Part shown: positions 1 through 8,083 of the stretch, piece after piece
Position numbering within the stretch: position 1 is the stretch's first letter
Layout of the letters: each line of letters opens with the position of its first letter
Assembly (NCBI RefSeq): GCF_002101595.1
Contig: NZ_LQOM01000005.1
Location: 1 to 49,382, forward strand
Reading direction: 5' to 3'
DNA from: Mycobacterium celatum
GTDB lineage: Bacteria; Actinomycetota; Actinomycetes; Mycobacteriales; Mycobacteriaceae
Length of the DNA: 49,382 nucleotides
The notes under the pieces: model-generated
Seen by the model: only the letters and a program-made list of their open reading frames with translations
The model's database searches: none
Told to the model about the DNA's origin: nothing
Program-made: the position numbers and the translations under genes

Positions 1-11
1 TTGAGGGAACC

Positions 12-80
12 ATGACACGTAATCGTACAAAAGTGTGGGATCTAAATTACGTCACTGTAATTATGTCGCAGACCACTTAG
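12..80 (+). CDS. possible 22-codon small ORF (leader peptide?)
   Basis: An ATG at 12 is preceded by GAGGGA four bases upstream and opens 22 codons ending in TAG at 78-80. The peptide begins MTRNRTKVWD and is polar, with no signal or membrane segment. Its AT content is far above that of its surroundings. It ends 126 bases before the STAS gene, so it could be a leader peptide, an independent small protein or chance. I recognise no family. The ribosome-binding site is the only positive evidence. Confidence 0.35.
   Translation: MTRNRTKVWDLNYVTVIMSQTT
45..62. promoter_or_regulatory. AT-rich inverted repeat, possible operator
   Basis: AATTAC, six bases, then GTAATT: a perfect 6-bp inverted repeat that continues imperfectly outward. 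It lies upstream of the STAS/PP2C operon and inside the small ORF at 12-80. The spacing and AT-richness suit a dimeric regulator site; no known consensus was recognised. Confidence 0.3.
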
Positions 81-206
81 CCTCGCGACCGGGCTAGGCT
101 CGGTAGACGTTGGGCTGCATAGACGGCGAGTCGGCACCGCATTTCGTCTGTCAGTCGACTTTGCATCAGCGGTCTTCGGGCCGCACACATCGAAGCGGGT
201 GAATGG

Positions 207-575
207 ATGGAGTTGTTGGCGGTCGACTGTGAAGTGGTGCCGGAAGCAGTCGTCGTGCACGTCAAGGGCGAAGTGGACTCCAGTACCGTCGGCGGGCTGA
301 TCTCGGATCTGGGCGCCGCGCTGCGCCAAGCCGAAACACATGTCGCCAAGCTGCTCGTCATCGACCTGCAGTCGCTGACCTACTTCGGCAGCGCCGGGCT
401 CAATGCAGTGCTCGACTGCCACCGGCAAGGAGCCGAAGCGGGAACGTCGGTGCGGCTGGTGGCCGACAACGACCTGGTGATCCGGCCGATCGAAGTAACC
501 AACCTGGACAGCGTCCTGCAGATCTTCCCGACGCTGACCGATGCGCTGCAGGATCGCCATCCTCAACAGACGTGA
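207..575 (+). CDS. STAS-domain anti-sigma factor antagonist
   Basis: A 122-residue single-domain STAS protein of the SpoIIAA/RsbV type. The family binds an anti-sigma kinase when unphosphorylated and releases it once a conserved Ser or Thr is phosphorylated. The expected site is visible as YFGSAGL, with Ser62 aligning with the regulatory serine, after the hydrophobic LLVIDL strand at about residues 49-54. The ATG at 207 sits just after the strand start typical of the fold. Its TGA overlaps the GTG of the next gene (GTGA at 572-575), so the two are translationally coupled. The neighbour carries both a phosphatase and a kinase-like domain, making this protein its likely substrate. No sigma factor lies next to the pair. 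Confidence 0.85.
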   Translation: MELLAVDCEVVPEAVVVHVKGEVDSSTVGGLISDLGAALRQAETHVAKLLVIDLQSLTYFGSAGLNAVLDCHRQGAEAGTSVRLVADNDLVIRPIEVTNLDSVLQIFPTLTDALQDRHPQQT

Positions 576-2734
576 GCGAGCACCTACCGGCTGATCTCGC
601 CGCTGCGGTCGAACTCGGCGGCGAACTGGGTCAGCTGTTCGCCGAATTCGACTGGGCCGCACATCCTTTGGGGTCTGCTCAGGATTGGCCCGCCGAAGTG
701 CGCTCGGCGGTGGCGCTGGTATTGACCTCAAGGTTTCCGATCGTGCTGTGGTTGGGCGCCGAGGATCTGTTCCTGGTCTACAACGACGCCTACATCCAGA
801 TCCTGGGCGACAAGCATCCCGCGGCGCTGGGCCGGCCCGGCCGTGACGTGTGGTGGGACATCTGGGAACCGATCAGCCCGATGCTCGCCGGCGTCATCGC
901 CACTGGCGAGGCCACCTGGTCGCATGATCTGATGCTGCCGATGGCGACCGGCGGCCGGCGCCAGGAACGCTATTTCACGTTCACCTACAGCCCGCTGATC
1001 GGCGAGGACGGCTCCATCTACGGGATCTTCTGCCCGTCGTTCGAAACCACCGAACGGGTGCTCAGCGACCGGCTCGCCGCGCGGCTGTCCGCCGCTGCCC
1101 GCGAAAGACGTTCTGCTGCAACGGAACAACTCGACATCGCGCTGCAGGCCATCGAGTCGGTCCCCGGCATCCTGCCCGCGCTGCTGCAGTCGGCCGGTGA
1201 CGCCACCGCTGTCGGGATAGGGCTGCTCGACGACGAGGACAACATCCACATCGACTACGCCGGCGCGGTGCCCACCGAGCTGCGGGACCGCTACCATGTG
1301 GTCGGGCTGCACGCGCCGTTGGTGCTGGGGGACGCCATCAAAACCGGTGAGCGGGTGGTCATCTCCGACACTTTCAGCCTGCCGCCGCGCTATCAGCACG
1401 CCGTGCAGGACGGCGCCGACGTCGTTCGTGCCCTCGTCATCCATCCGCTGCGCGGCGGGGCCGGGCGGGTGATCGGCGCTCTGATGCTGCTGTGGCCCGA
1501 ACCCCGTACGTTCAGCGACGCCGAGCTCGGGTTGTCTGCCCGCATGGCGGAGATCACCCAGTCGGCCGTCGACCGGATCCGCGACTTGCAGCGCGAGCAC
1601 CAGATCGCCGCCGACTTCCAGGAGCATCTGCTCGACCTGGACCGCGGGAGCACCGCCGCCGTCGTCGCCGCCACGTACCAGCCCGCCGGCGAGGCGCTGC
1701 GCGTCGGCGGCGACTGGTATCTGGTCACCCCGCTCGATCGCCACGGGCGGCTCGCGGTCTCGGTCGGCGACGTCGTCGGACACGGGCTTCCCGCCGCGAT
1801 CGTGATGAGCCGGCTGCGCGCCGCGGTGGCCGCCACCGCCCTCACCGACGCCGACCCCGCCGCAGTGCTCACCGCGATGGACCGCTACGCGATGACGGTT
1901 CAGGGCGCGCGCTGCGCGACGCTGACCTACGCAGTCATCGACGTCGGCAACGATGGGGCCGGCATCAGCTACACCTGCGCCGGCCATCCCTACCCGTTGC
2001 TGCTCGCGCCCGGTAAGGAGCCGGTCTTCCTGCAGTCCGGCCGCCGGCCGCCGGTGGGGGTATGGGAACGCCAGTCCGCCCGCGACGCCGCGGGAACCGA
2101 GTTGCCGCCCGGAAGTCTGGTCCTGTTCTACACCGACGGGCTGATCGAGCGACCCGGCGAGGCCCTCGACCACGGATTCGCGCGGTTACGGGCCGCAGCC
2201 GCGGACTGTACCGATCTGCCGGTTTCAGACATCTGTGCGGTGCTGGTCGACCGGATGCGCCCGCCGGGCGGCTACACCGACGACGTGGCCGTGCTGGCGC
2301 TGCGGCCCAGCCACGCCGCCGCGCGCAGCTTCGCCACCGTGATACCCGCCGAGGTGAGCCACATCGCGGATGCGCGGCACCGGCTGCGCCGGTGGCTGTC
2401 CGCCGTCGTAGCCGACCCGCCACGCGAGGCCGACATCCTGCTGGCCACCGGCGAGGCGGTCACCAACGCGATCGAACACGGCAGCCGCGCCGATCACGCC
2501 GGCACGGTTTCCATCGAGGGGTTCGTGTGCGGCGGCAGTGTGGCCGTGACCGTCAGCGATGCCGGCCGGTGGTCAGGGGATTCGTCGGCCAGCCTGCGCA
2601 GCCAGCAGCGCGGACGCGGGCTCACGCTGATCAACGGGCTCGCTGACCACGTCCAGACCGAGCGCACCGCTGCGGGGACCCGGATCAGCCTGCGGTTCGA
2701 TCACGCGGCGGGTCAGACCTCTTCCATGGCCTGA
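572..2734 (+). CDS. PAS-GAF-PP2C(SpoIIE)-HATPase partner-switching regulator
   Basis: A 720-residue cytosolic multidomain protein. An N-terminal PAS-like region covers about 45-160 and a GAF region about 185-335. A SpoIIE/RsbU-type PP2C phosphatase spans about 345-580, with metal-site motifs VGGDW (Asp381), GDVVGHG (Asp400), FYTDG (Asp522) and YTDD (570-571). An RsbW-like HATPase domain spans about 590-710, with N-box EAVTNAIEHG (Glu628, Asn632), DAG at 663-665 and a GRGL box. The family reads signals through PAS/GAF, dephosphorylates a STAS protein with PP2C and can phosphorylate it with the HATPase. M. tuberculosis Rv1364c is comparable but carries its STAS domain fused. The start is a GTG overlapping the STAS stop. 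The 3' end overlaps the convergent small gene by 22 bases. Its target sigma factor is unknown. Confidence 0.85.
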   Translation: MSEHLPADLAAAVELGGELGQLFAEFDWAAHPLGSAQDWPAEVRSAVALVLTSRFPIVLWLGAEDLFLVYNDAYIQILGDKHPAALGRPGRDVWWDIWEPISPMLAGVIATGEATWSHDLMLPMATGGRRQERYFTFTYSPLIGEDGSIYGIFCPSFETTERVLSDRLAARLSAAARERRSAATEQLDIALQAIESVPGILPALLQSAGDATAVGIGLLDDEDNIHIDYAGAVPTELRDRYHVVGLHAPLVLGDAIKTGERVVISDTFSLPPRYQHAVQDGADVVRALVIHPLRGGAGRVIGALMLLWPEPRTFSDAELGLSARMAEITQSAVDRIRDLQREHQIAADFQEHLLDLDRGSTAAVVAATYQPAGEALRVGGDWYLVTPLDRHGRLAVSVGDVVGHGLPAAIVMSRLRAAVAATALTDADPAAVLTAMDRYAMTVQGARCATLTYAVIDVGNDGAGISYTCAGHPYPLLLAPGKEPVFLQSGRRPPVGVWERQSARDAAGTELPPGSLVLFYTDGLIERPGEALDHGFARLRAAAADCTDLPVSDICAVLVDRMRPPGGYTDDVAVLALRPSHAAARSFATVIPAEVSHIADARHRLRRWLSAVVADPPREADILLATGEAVTNAIEHGSRADHAGTVSIEGFVCGGSVAVTVSDAGRWSGDSSASLRSQQRGRGLTLINGLADHVQTERTAAGTRISLRFDHAAGQTSSMA

Positions 2735-2991
2735 CCGAGCTCCTCGAGCAGTTTGTTGTGGTGGTTGCTGGCCAGGATGTGGCCCGCGGCGATCACCAGC
2801 GCGACCGGCCAGTCGATCAGCTCGAACGCGGCCAGGGCGGCCAAACCGCCGTAGTAGGCCAGCTGCTCGGGCCGCGGAACTTCGACCCGTCCCACGACCG
2901 GCAGGTTCACGAAGAAGGTCTCGCCCTCGCGGATGTGGTCGACGGCTTCGCGCTGGGAGGTGCCGCGGCGCGTCTTCTTTTCCACCATCAT
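2713..2991 (-). CDS. small conserved protein with one hydrophobic segment (Rv0424c-like)
   Basis: About 92 residues. A charged N-terminus (VEKKTRRGTSQREAVDHI) precedes a hydrophobic stretch holding AFELIDWPVALVIAAGHILA, then a polar tail. Size and position, immediately downstream of the giant ATPase on the same strand, match Rv0424c as I recall it. An AGAAAGG ribosome-binding site supports ATG 2991 or 2988 over the GTG at 3006. The WPV-containing segment resembles that of the protein just upstream of the ATPase (7472-7909), so the pair may be paralogous accessory proteins. Function unknown. Its last codons overlap the end of the convergent PP2C gene. Confidence 0.7.
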   Translation of the reverse strand: MMVEKKTRRGTSQREAVDHIREGETFFVNLPVVGRVEVPRPEQLAYYGGLAALAAFELIDWPVALVIAAGHILASNHHNKLLEELGQAMEEV

Positions 2992-3037
2992 TTGCCTTTC
3001 TGACACGTTGGGTTTGCCGTCGGGCCGGGTGCTGCCA

Positions 3038-6000
3038 TCACTGTCGGACGTATGTCGACGACCGATGCTCTGGCCGATCCACTAGCTTGCGCGTTCGCTG
3101 TTGTGTTGACCGTTCCGGTGATCGAGTTGTACGCGGCGCTGTGGCGGGCCGGTGTTCTGGAGGTTGTTCCGGCTGGTCAGAGTCGCTGCGCTGACCCGAC
3201 AGCAGACGGTTCGCGACGGCCACCGCGCCGGTTGCCACCGCGGCTGATCCCAGCCCCTGCGCCCAGCCGATCGGCCCGAGCGGTGTACAGCCGAGCAGCT
3301 GGCTGACGCCGGGGATGCTGATCAGCGTCCCCATGGCGACCAGCGAGCCCCCGGCGGTGAGCACCACCAGCGGGGCGTGCGAATCGAGCAGCGTCTGCCC
3401 CAGCTGGGCGGACACCAGCGCGACCAGGGCCACCGTCGAGGCGCGCCGCGGCCGCCCGGTGACCCCGGCCATCGCCCAGGCCGCGGTCGCGGCCGCCGCC
3501 GTCGTCGTCCCGCGGATCGCGACCGCACGCCACAGCGCGTGCTGATCGGGTCCGCGTCCGTCGCGGTTGCCCGAGCCGCTCGTCTGGCTGACGGCCAGCG
3601 CCGCTGCCGGCAGCGCGTCGGTGAGCATGTTCACCAGCAGCAGCTGGCGGGTGTTCAGCGGCGAACTGCCGGTCAGCGCGCTGCCGATGATCGCGAACCC
3701 CACCTCGCCCGCGTTGCCGCCGAGCAGCACCGACACCGCCGCCTGCACCCGCCGCCACAGCTCGCGGCCTTCGTCGATCGCATGTAGCAGCGCCTCGATC
3801 CGGCCGTCGACGAGCACCACGTCGGCCGCCACGCTGGCCGGGTCGCTGCCGCGGGCGACGACGGCGATGCCGACGGTCGCGGCCCGGATCGCGGCGGCGT
3901 CGTTGGAGCCGTCGCCGACCATCGCGCACACCTTGCCGGTGCGTTCCAGCGTCTGGACGATCTGCACCTTGTTCTCCGGCGACATCCGGGCGAAGATCAC
4001 CCGCTCGGCGACGGCGCGTTCCTGGTCCTTGCGGGACAACTCGTCCCACTCTGCGCCGGTGATCACCTGCTCGGGTGTCACCGGCATGCCCAGCTCCGCG
4101 GCGATCGCGGTGGCGGTGATCGGGTGGTCGCCGGTGATCAGCCGGATGGCCATGTTGCGTTCGGCCAGGTCGGCCAGCAGACCGGTCGACTGGGCCCGCG
4201 GAGTGTCGGACAGGCCGAGGAACCCGGTCAGTGACAAGCCGTCGCGGCACAAGTCGTCGATGGCGTCCTCGTCGTCCTGGACCGCCTGAGCCTGCTCGGG
4301 GGTCAGCTGCCGGCGTGCCACGGCGATCACCCGCAGCCCTTCGCCCGCCAGGCGACGCACCGTGCGCTCGGAGTCGGCGGCGCCATTTCGGCAGGCGCGC
4401 AACACGACTTCCGGCGCGCCCTTGACGGTGAGCTGGTCGCCGGACACCGAGGCCGAGAACGACCTGCCCGACCGGAACGGCAGATGAGCGTCGGGCTCGT
4501 CGGTGGGCTTGTACCCATCAACGGCGCCGTTCACCGACTGCGCCGCCTCGATGATGGCCCGGTCGGTGGCGTGCACGTGCGGGTTGCCGTTGGCGGTCGG
4601 CGCGGCGTGCGCGGCACAGTGCAGCACCTCCTCGCGCGAGCGGCCCGCCACAGGATGCACCTGCGACACCCGCAGCCGGTTCTCGGACAGCGTGCCGGTC
4701 TTGTCGAAGCACACCACGTCGACGCGGCCGAGCGCCTCCACCGACCGCGGAATGCGTACCAGCGCACCGTAATTGGTCAGCCGCCGGGCCGACGCCGCCT
4801 GGGCGAGGGTGGCCACCAGCGGCATCCCTTCGGGCACGGCGGCCACGGTGACGGCGATGCCGCTGGCCACCGCCTGGCGTAAACCCTTGCGGCGCAACAA
4901 CCCCAGCGCGCTGACCAGTACGCCGCCGGCCATGCTGACCGGGAAGGCGCGGTTGGTGAGCTGGCTGAGCTGGTGTTGCAGCCCGACGTCGGGCAGCTCA
5001 CCGGACGCGAGTTCGGCGGCACGCCGGGCCTGGGTGTCGGCGCCGACGGCGGTGACCAGCGCCCGCGCGGTGCCGGCCACGACGGTGGTCCCGGCGAACA
5101 CCATGCAGCGACGGTCGGCAAGCTCCACGCCCGGGGTCGGCTCGGTTTGCTTTTCGACGGGCAGAGACTCACCGGTGAGCGTGGACTCGTCGACCTCGAG
5201 GTCTTCTTCCTCGATCAAGCGAGCGTCGGCGGGCACTACCTCGTGGGTGCGCACCTCGATCACGTCGCCGGGCCGCAGTTGCGCCGCTTTGACGTCGACG
5301 TAGCCGTCGGCGGTGACTTTGCGGGCCGGCGGAATCTGCAAGGCCAGCAACTGGTTCAGCCGGCTCTCGGCGCGCAGCCGCTGGCTGGCGGCCAGCACGG
5401 CGTTGCCGGTGAGCACCGAGCCGACCAGCACCGCGTCGACCGGTGAACCCAGCACCGCGCTCGCCGCCGAGCCGAGCGCCAGCACCGGGGTCAGCGGGTC
5501 GGACAGCTCTGCGCGCACGGCCTTGGCGAAATTCCAGACCGCGCGGCCGGGCCGTGCGGTGATCTCGGCGCCGCGTTGAGCCGTGGCGACCGCGCGGCTG
5601 GGCTTGGCGACGTCGGGCGCGGCGGGCGGCGGCAGCTCCCGGCGGACCTGCTCGACGGTCATCGCGTGCCACTCTTGGACCGGAGCCGGGCGCGGTGTCG
5701 GCGCACCGATCACCCCGCGGGCCAGCCAGTAGCCCGACAGCAGGCCGGCGGCCGCGCCGGTGGTCACCGGGCCGGGGCCGCGGCCGCGGACGCCGGGAAG
5801 CATCAGCAGCGCGCCCAAAGCCGAAGCGCCGGTGGATATTTCGATGCCGCGCCGGGTGGCGGCCTTCGCGGCCGGCAGCGCGTGCAGTACCCGCCAGACG
5901 CCCGCCAAATCGGGTAGCAGCAGATCGGCATACCAGGGCGGCGGCTCGCCCTCGTCGCTAGGGATGAGGCCGAGCGCCACGTCGGCCGACGACAACGCCT

Positions 6001-7462
6001 GCGCCGCGGCCGACGACAGCACCGCCACGGTGTGACCGTCTTGCTGCAGCTGCGCCAGGGCGTCGGTGAGCGCGTCGTCGACCGATCCGACATCCAGCGG
6101 CCGCACGTCGTCGAACGCGGGCCGCAGTTCGCCGAGCGCGTCAGTGTCGACGGAGATCAGGTCCACACCGCAGCGGCGGGCCTCGGCCATCACCGCCGGG
6201 GCCAGCGGGTCGTGGGTGGGACAGATCAGCGCTTCGACTCTGCGTCCCCGCCCGCCGGGAACCCGGTGCCAGCCCACATCGGCGTCGTCGAGCAGCGCCT
6301 GGGCGCGCTCCCACGCCTGCGCCAGTTCGTCGTCGCGGGCACCGCGGACGCGCACCACCCGCAATTTGTCGGTGCACAACACCCGGGGGTCGACGAGAAG
6401 CGCGTCGACCTGGTCGAGCCGGCGCAGGCTGTGCGGACGCAACGGCAGCACCCCGTGATGGTCGGACAACCCCTGGCCGAGCGCTGCGGCGAACGACTCG
6501 CGGGTGGTACGCAGCGCCTTCGGCGCGGCCACCAACGCCGCCGTGCCGGCCATGTTGACGCTGCGGGCGGCGGCGCCGACGACGCCTGCCCCGACGGCTT
6601 GCGCGTACGCGGCGCGCTGGGCGTGGCGCTCGGCGGGCCCCGGTGGCGCCGGCACCGGCCGCGACGGCGGGTGAAGGTCGAGGTGATCGGCGTGGGCCGC
6701 CAGCCTCGGCTCGTGGCGGCGCCAGGCCTGCGCCTCGGCGCGGCACTCGACGGCCTTGATTGTTTCCATCATCAGGTCGACCGCCAGCGACGCCGGTGCG
6801 AGCGAGATGATGTGCGCGGCCGTCATCGCCAGCGTCAGGGCAGTGTCGGTGGCCGGGTGGCCGATCCGGTCCTCGAGCAGACGGCGCAGCCGCGGTTGGT
6901 AGTCCACGGCCACTACCGCCGCCTCGACGGTGTCCGGCAGGCGCGGCCAGCGCAGCACCCGGCCGGCCAGCGCCGCGCCCATTCCGGCGGCGGTGGCGCC
7001 GACCGCGACCGCCTTGGTGGCCATCAGCAGGCCGTCGCCGGGCAACGGTTGGGGGCGTTCGCCGTCCGCGCGGCCGGTTTCGGCGTCGTCGACCGCCCGA
7101 CACAGCTCACGCAGTGACACGTGGTCGCCGTCGAGCTCGACGACCACCCGCGACAGCGGACGGTTCAGCTTTGCCGCGACGACCCCAGGGCGGGCGGTGA
7201 TCGCGTCGAGCACTGCGAGTCCCAGCGCGTCGCCGTCGGGGCGGTCCAGGCCGCGCACCTCGATCCAGGCGCGGTTGTGTCCGCGCCAGCAATGCCGGTT
7301 CAGTGGCGGGCCGGGCAGCTCGCCCGACACCGCTCTGACGGCTTCGCGCACCGGGATGGCGACCATGCTGGCGCCGACGGAGGCTGTCGTGCTCAGGGTT
7401 TGAAAGCCCATGGCGACCGCGCGCAGAGGCATGGATCTTCGCACGGATTCGACGGTACTCAA
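3038..7462 (-). CDS. ctpH: giant P-type cation-transporting ATPase (CtpH type)
   Basis: A 1474-residue membrane ATPase. Catalytic motifs read directly: TGES at 763-766 (actuator), DKTGT at 920-924 with Asp920 the phosphorylated residue, and GDGSND at 1183-1188. PEGMP before the DKTG segment matches the PEGLP-like M4 motif of P2-type Ca2+/Mg2+ pumps rather than the CPX of heavy-metal pumps. About 640 residues precede the canonical core, with degenerate metal-domain-like and ATPase-like segments, as in the CtpH/CtpI family. The ion is not determinable from sequence. The first codon appears to be TTG at 7462, nine bases after the Rv0426c-like gene, so the two are probably co-transcribed; a GTG inside VESVRR is an alternative. 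Confidence 0.88.
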   Translation of the reverse strand: MSTVESVRRSMPLRAVAMGFQTLSTTASVGASMVAIPVREAVRAVSGELPGPPLNRHCWRGHNRAWIEVRGLDRPDGDALGLAVLDAITARPGVVAAKLNRPLSRVVVELDGDHVSLRELCRAVDDAETGRADGERPQPLPGDGLLMATKAVAVGATAAGMGAALAGRVLRWPRLPDTVEAAVVAVDYQPRLRRLLEDRIGHPATDTALTLAMTAAHIISLAPASLAVDLMMETIKAVECRAEAQAWRRHEPRLAAHADHLDLHPPSRPVPAPPGPAERHAQRAAYAQAVGAGVVGAAARSVNMAGTAALVAAPKALRTTRESFAAALGQGLSDHHGVLPLRPHSLRRLDQVDALLVDPRVLCTDKLRVVRVRGARDDELAQAWERAQALLDDADVGWHRVPGGRGRRVEALICPTHDPLAPAVMAEARRCGVDLISVDTDALGELRPAFDDVRPLDVGSVDDALTDALAQLQQDGHTVAVLSSAAAQALSSADVALGLIPSDEGEPPPWYADLLLPDLAGVWRVLHALPAAKAATRRGIEISTGASALGALLMLPGVRGRGPGPVTTGAAAGLLSGYWLARGVIGAPTPRPAPVQEWHAMTVEQVRRELPPPAAPDVAKPSRAVATAQRGAEITARPGRAVWNFAKAVRAELSDPLTPVLALGSAASAVLGSPVDAVLVGSVLTGNAVLAASQRLRAESRLNQLLALQIPPARKVTADGYVDVKAAQLRPGDVIEVRTHEVVPADARLIEEEDLEVDESTLTGESLPVEKQTEPTPGVELADRRCMVFAGTTVVAGTARALVTAVGADTQARRAAELASGELPDVGLQHQLSQLTNRAFPVSMAGGVLVSALGLLRRKGLRQAVASGIAVTVAAVPEGMPLVATLAQAASARRLTNYGALVRIPRSVEALGRVDVVCFDKTGTLSENRLRVSQVHPVAGRSREEVLHCAAHAAPTANGNPHVHATDRAIIEAAQSVNGAVDGYKPTDEPDAHLPFRSGRSFSASVSGDQLTVKGAPEVVLRACRNGAADSERTVRRLAGEGLRVIAVARRQLTPEQAQAVQDDEDAIDDLCRDGLSLTGFLGLSDTPRAQSTGLLADLAERNMAIRLITGDHPITATAIAAELGMPVTPEQVITGAEWDELSRKDQERAVAERVIFARMSPENKVQIVQTLERTGKVCAMVGDGSNDAAAIRAATVGIAVVARGSDPASVAADVVLVDGRIEALLHAIDEGRELWRRVQAAVSVLLGGNAGEVGFAIIGSALTGSSPLNTRQLLLVNMLTDALPAAALAVSQTSGSGNRDGRGPDQHALWRAVAIRGTTTAAAATAAWAMAGVTGRPRRASTVALVALVSAQLGQTLLDSHAPLVVLTAGGSLVAMGTLISIPGVSQLLGCTPLGPIGWAQGLGSAAVATGAVAVANRLLSGQRSDSDQPEQPPEHRPATAPRTTRSPERSTQQRTRKLVDRPEHRSSTYVRQ

Positions 7463-7471
7463 TCCGGTGAA

Positions 7472-7909
7472 CTAACGGCGGGCACGCGATTGGGTGCCGC
7501 GCGAGCGCCGTGCTGGTGTTTTTTTGGCCTGGGTTGTCGAACCGGTCGACTTCTTCGCGGGGGCGGACTTCTTGGCCGGCGCGGCGCCGGCAGTGGTCTT
7601 CGCCGGCGTGGCGGTGTCGCGCGGGCGGTTCAGCTGCCGCAACACCAATGCGCCGCCGCCGACGGCCAACAGCACCGGCCACTCGACCAGCCCGGCAACG
7701 CCCAGCGCACCCAATGCCAGCGCCGCCGCCGGTACCGAATGGCTGCCGGAGCTGATTCCCTTTTGCACGCCGGCCGCCGCACCGGTCACGGCTCCGACCG
7801 TGCCATTGACCGCGGCGCCGCCCACCGCGCCCGCGGCGGCAGTGGTGGCCGCGGCGGCGCGACCCACCGTTCGACTCGCTTTGCGCACCGCGCCGTCAAT
7901 GACACCCAT
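7472..7909 (-). CDS. Rv0426c-like membrane protein with basic histone-H1-like tail
   Basis: 145 residues. The first half is rich in Ala, Gly and Thr, then a hydrophobic segment includes LVEWPVLLAVGGGALVL. The last 50 residues are a low-complexity Lys/Ala/Pro/Thr tail with repeated PAKK units and an arginine-rich end, like the basic tails of H1-type or nucleic-acid-binding proteins. It matches Rv0426c in size and position upstream of ctpH. The hydrophobic core shares the WPV motif with the small protein downstream of ctpH. A role at the membrane with an anionic partner (nucleic acid or polyphosphate) is inference only. Confidence 0.72.
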   Translation of the reverse strand: MGVIDGAVRKASRTVGRAAAATTAAAGAVGGAAVNGTVGAVTGAAAGVQKGISSGSHSVPAAALALGALGVAGLVEWPVLLAVGGGALVLRQLNRPRDTATPAKTTAGAAPAKKSAPAKKSTGSTTQAKKTPARRSRGTQSRARR

Positions 7910-7934
7910 GATGACTCCCTGACCGCTTGAGTTG

Positions 7935-7950
7935 TCGAACCCCGATTCGA
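7935..7950. promoter_or_regulatory. LexA (SOS)-box-like site upstream of the Rv0426c-ctpH operon
   Basis: TCGAAC-CCCG-ATTCGA differs at one base from the mycobacterial LexA consensus TCGAAC-N4-GTTCGA. It sits 26 bases upstream of the ATG at 7909 on the minus strand, in a position suited to an operator. Confidence 0.4.
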
Positions 7951-7960
7951 CGACGGTTGT

Positions 7961-7966
7961 ATACCC
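7961..7966 (-). promoter_or_regulatory. possible -10 element (GGGTAT, SigF-like) for the Rv0426c-ctpH operon
   Basis: On the minus strand GGGTAT matches the SigF -10, but only a weak GGTGA lies at -35 distance. The overlapping TATACA could equally serve the housekeeping sigma factor. Initiation would fall just upstream of the LexA-like box. Confidence 0.25.
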
Positions 7967-8083
7967 GCAGACCGCTGGAGTTCACCGAATCAATGAGATT
8001 CTGTTCAGCTTCATAAATGCTATGACCGGTGCAGGGCAAACGTACAGAGAACGCACAGCCGTCCGACAGGTGCCGGCCATAAC

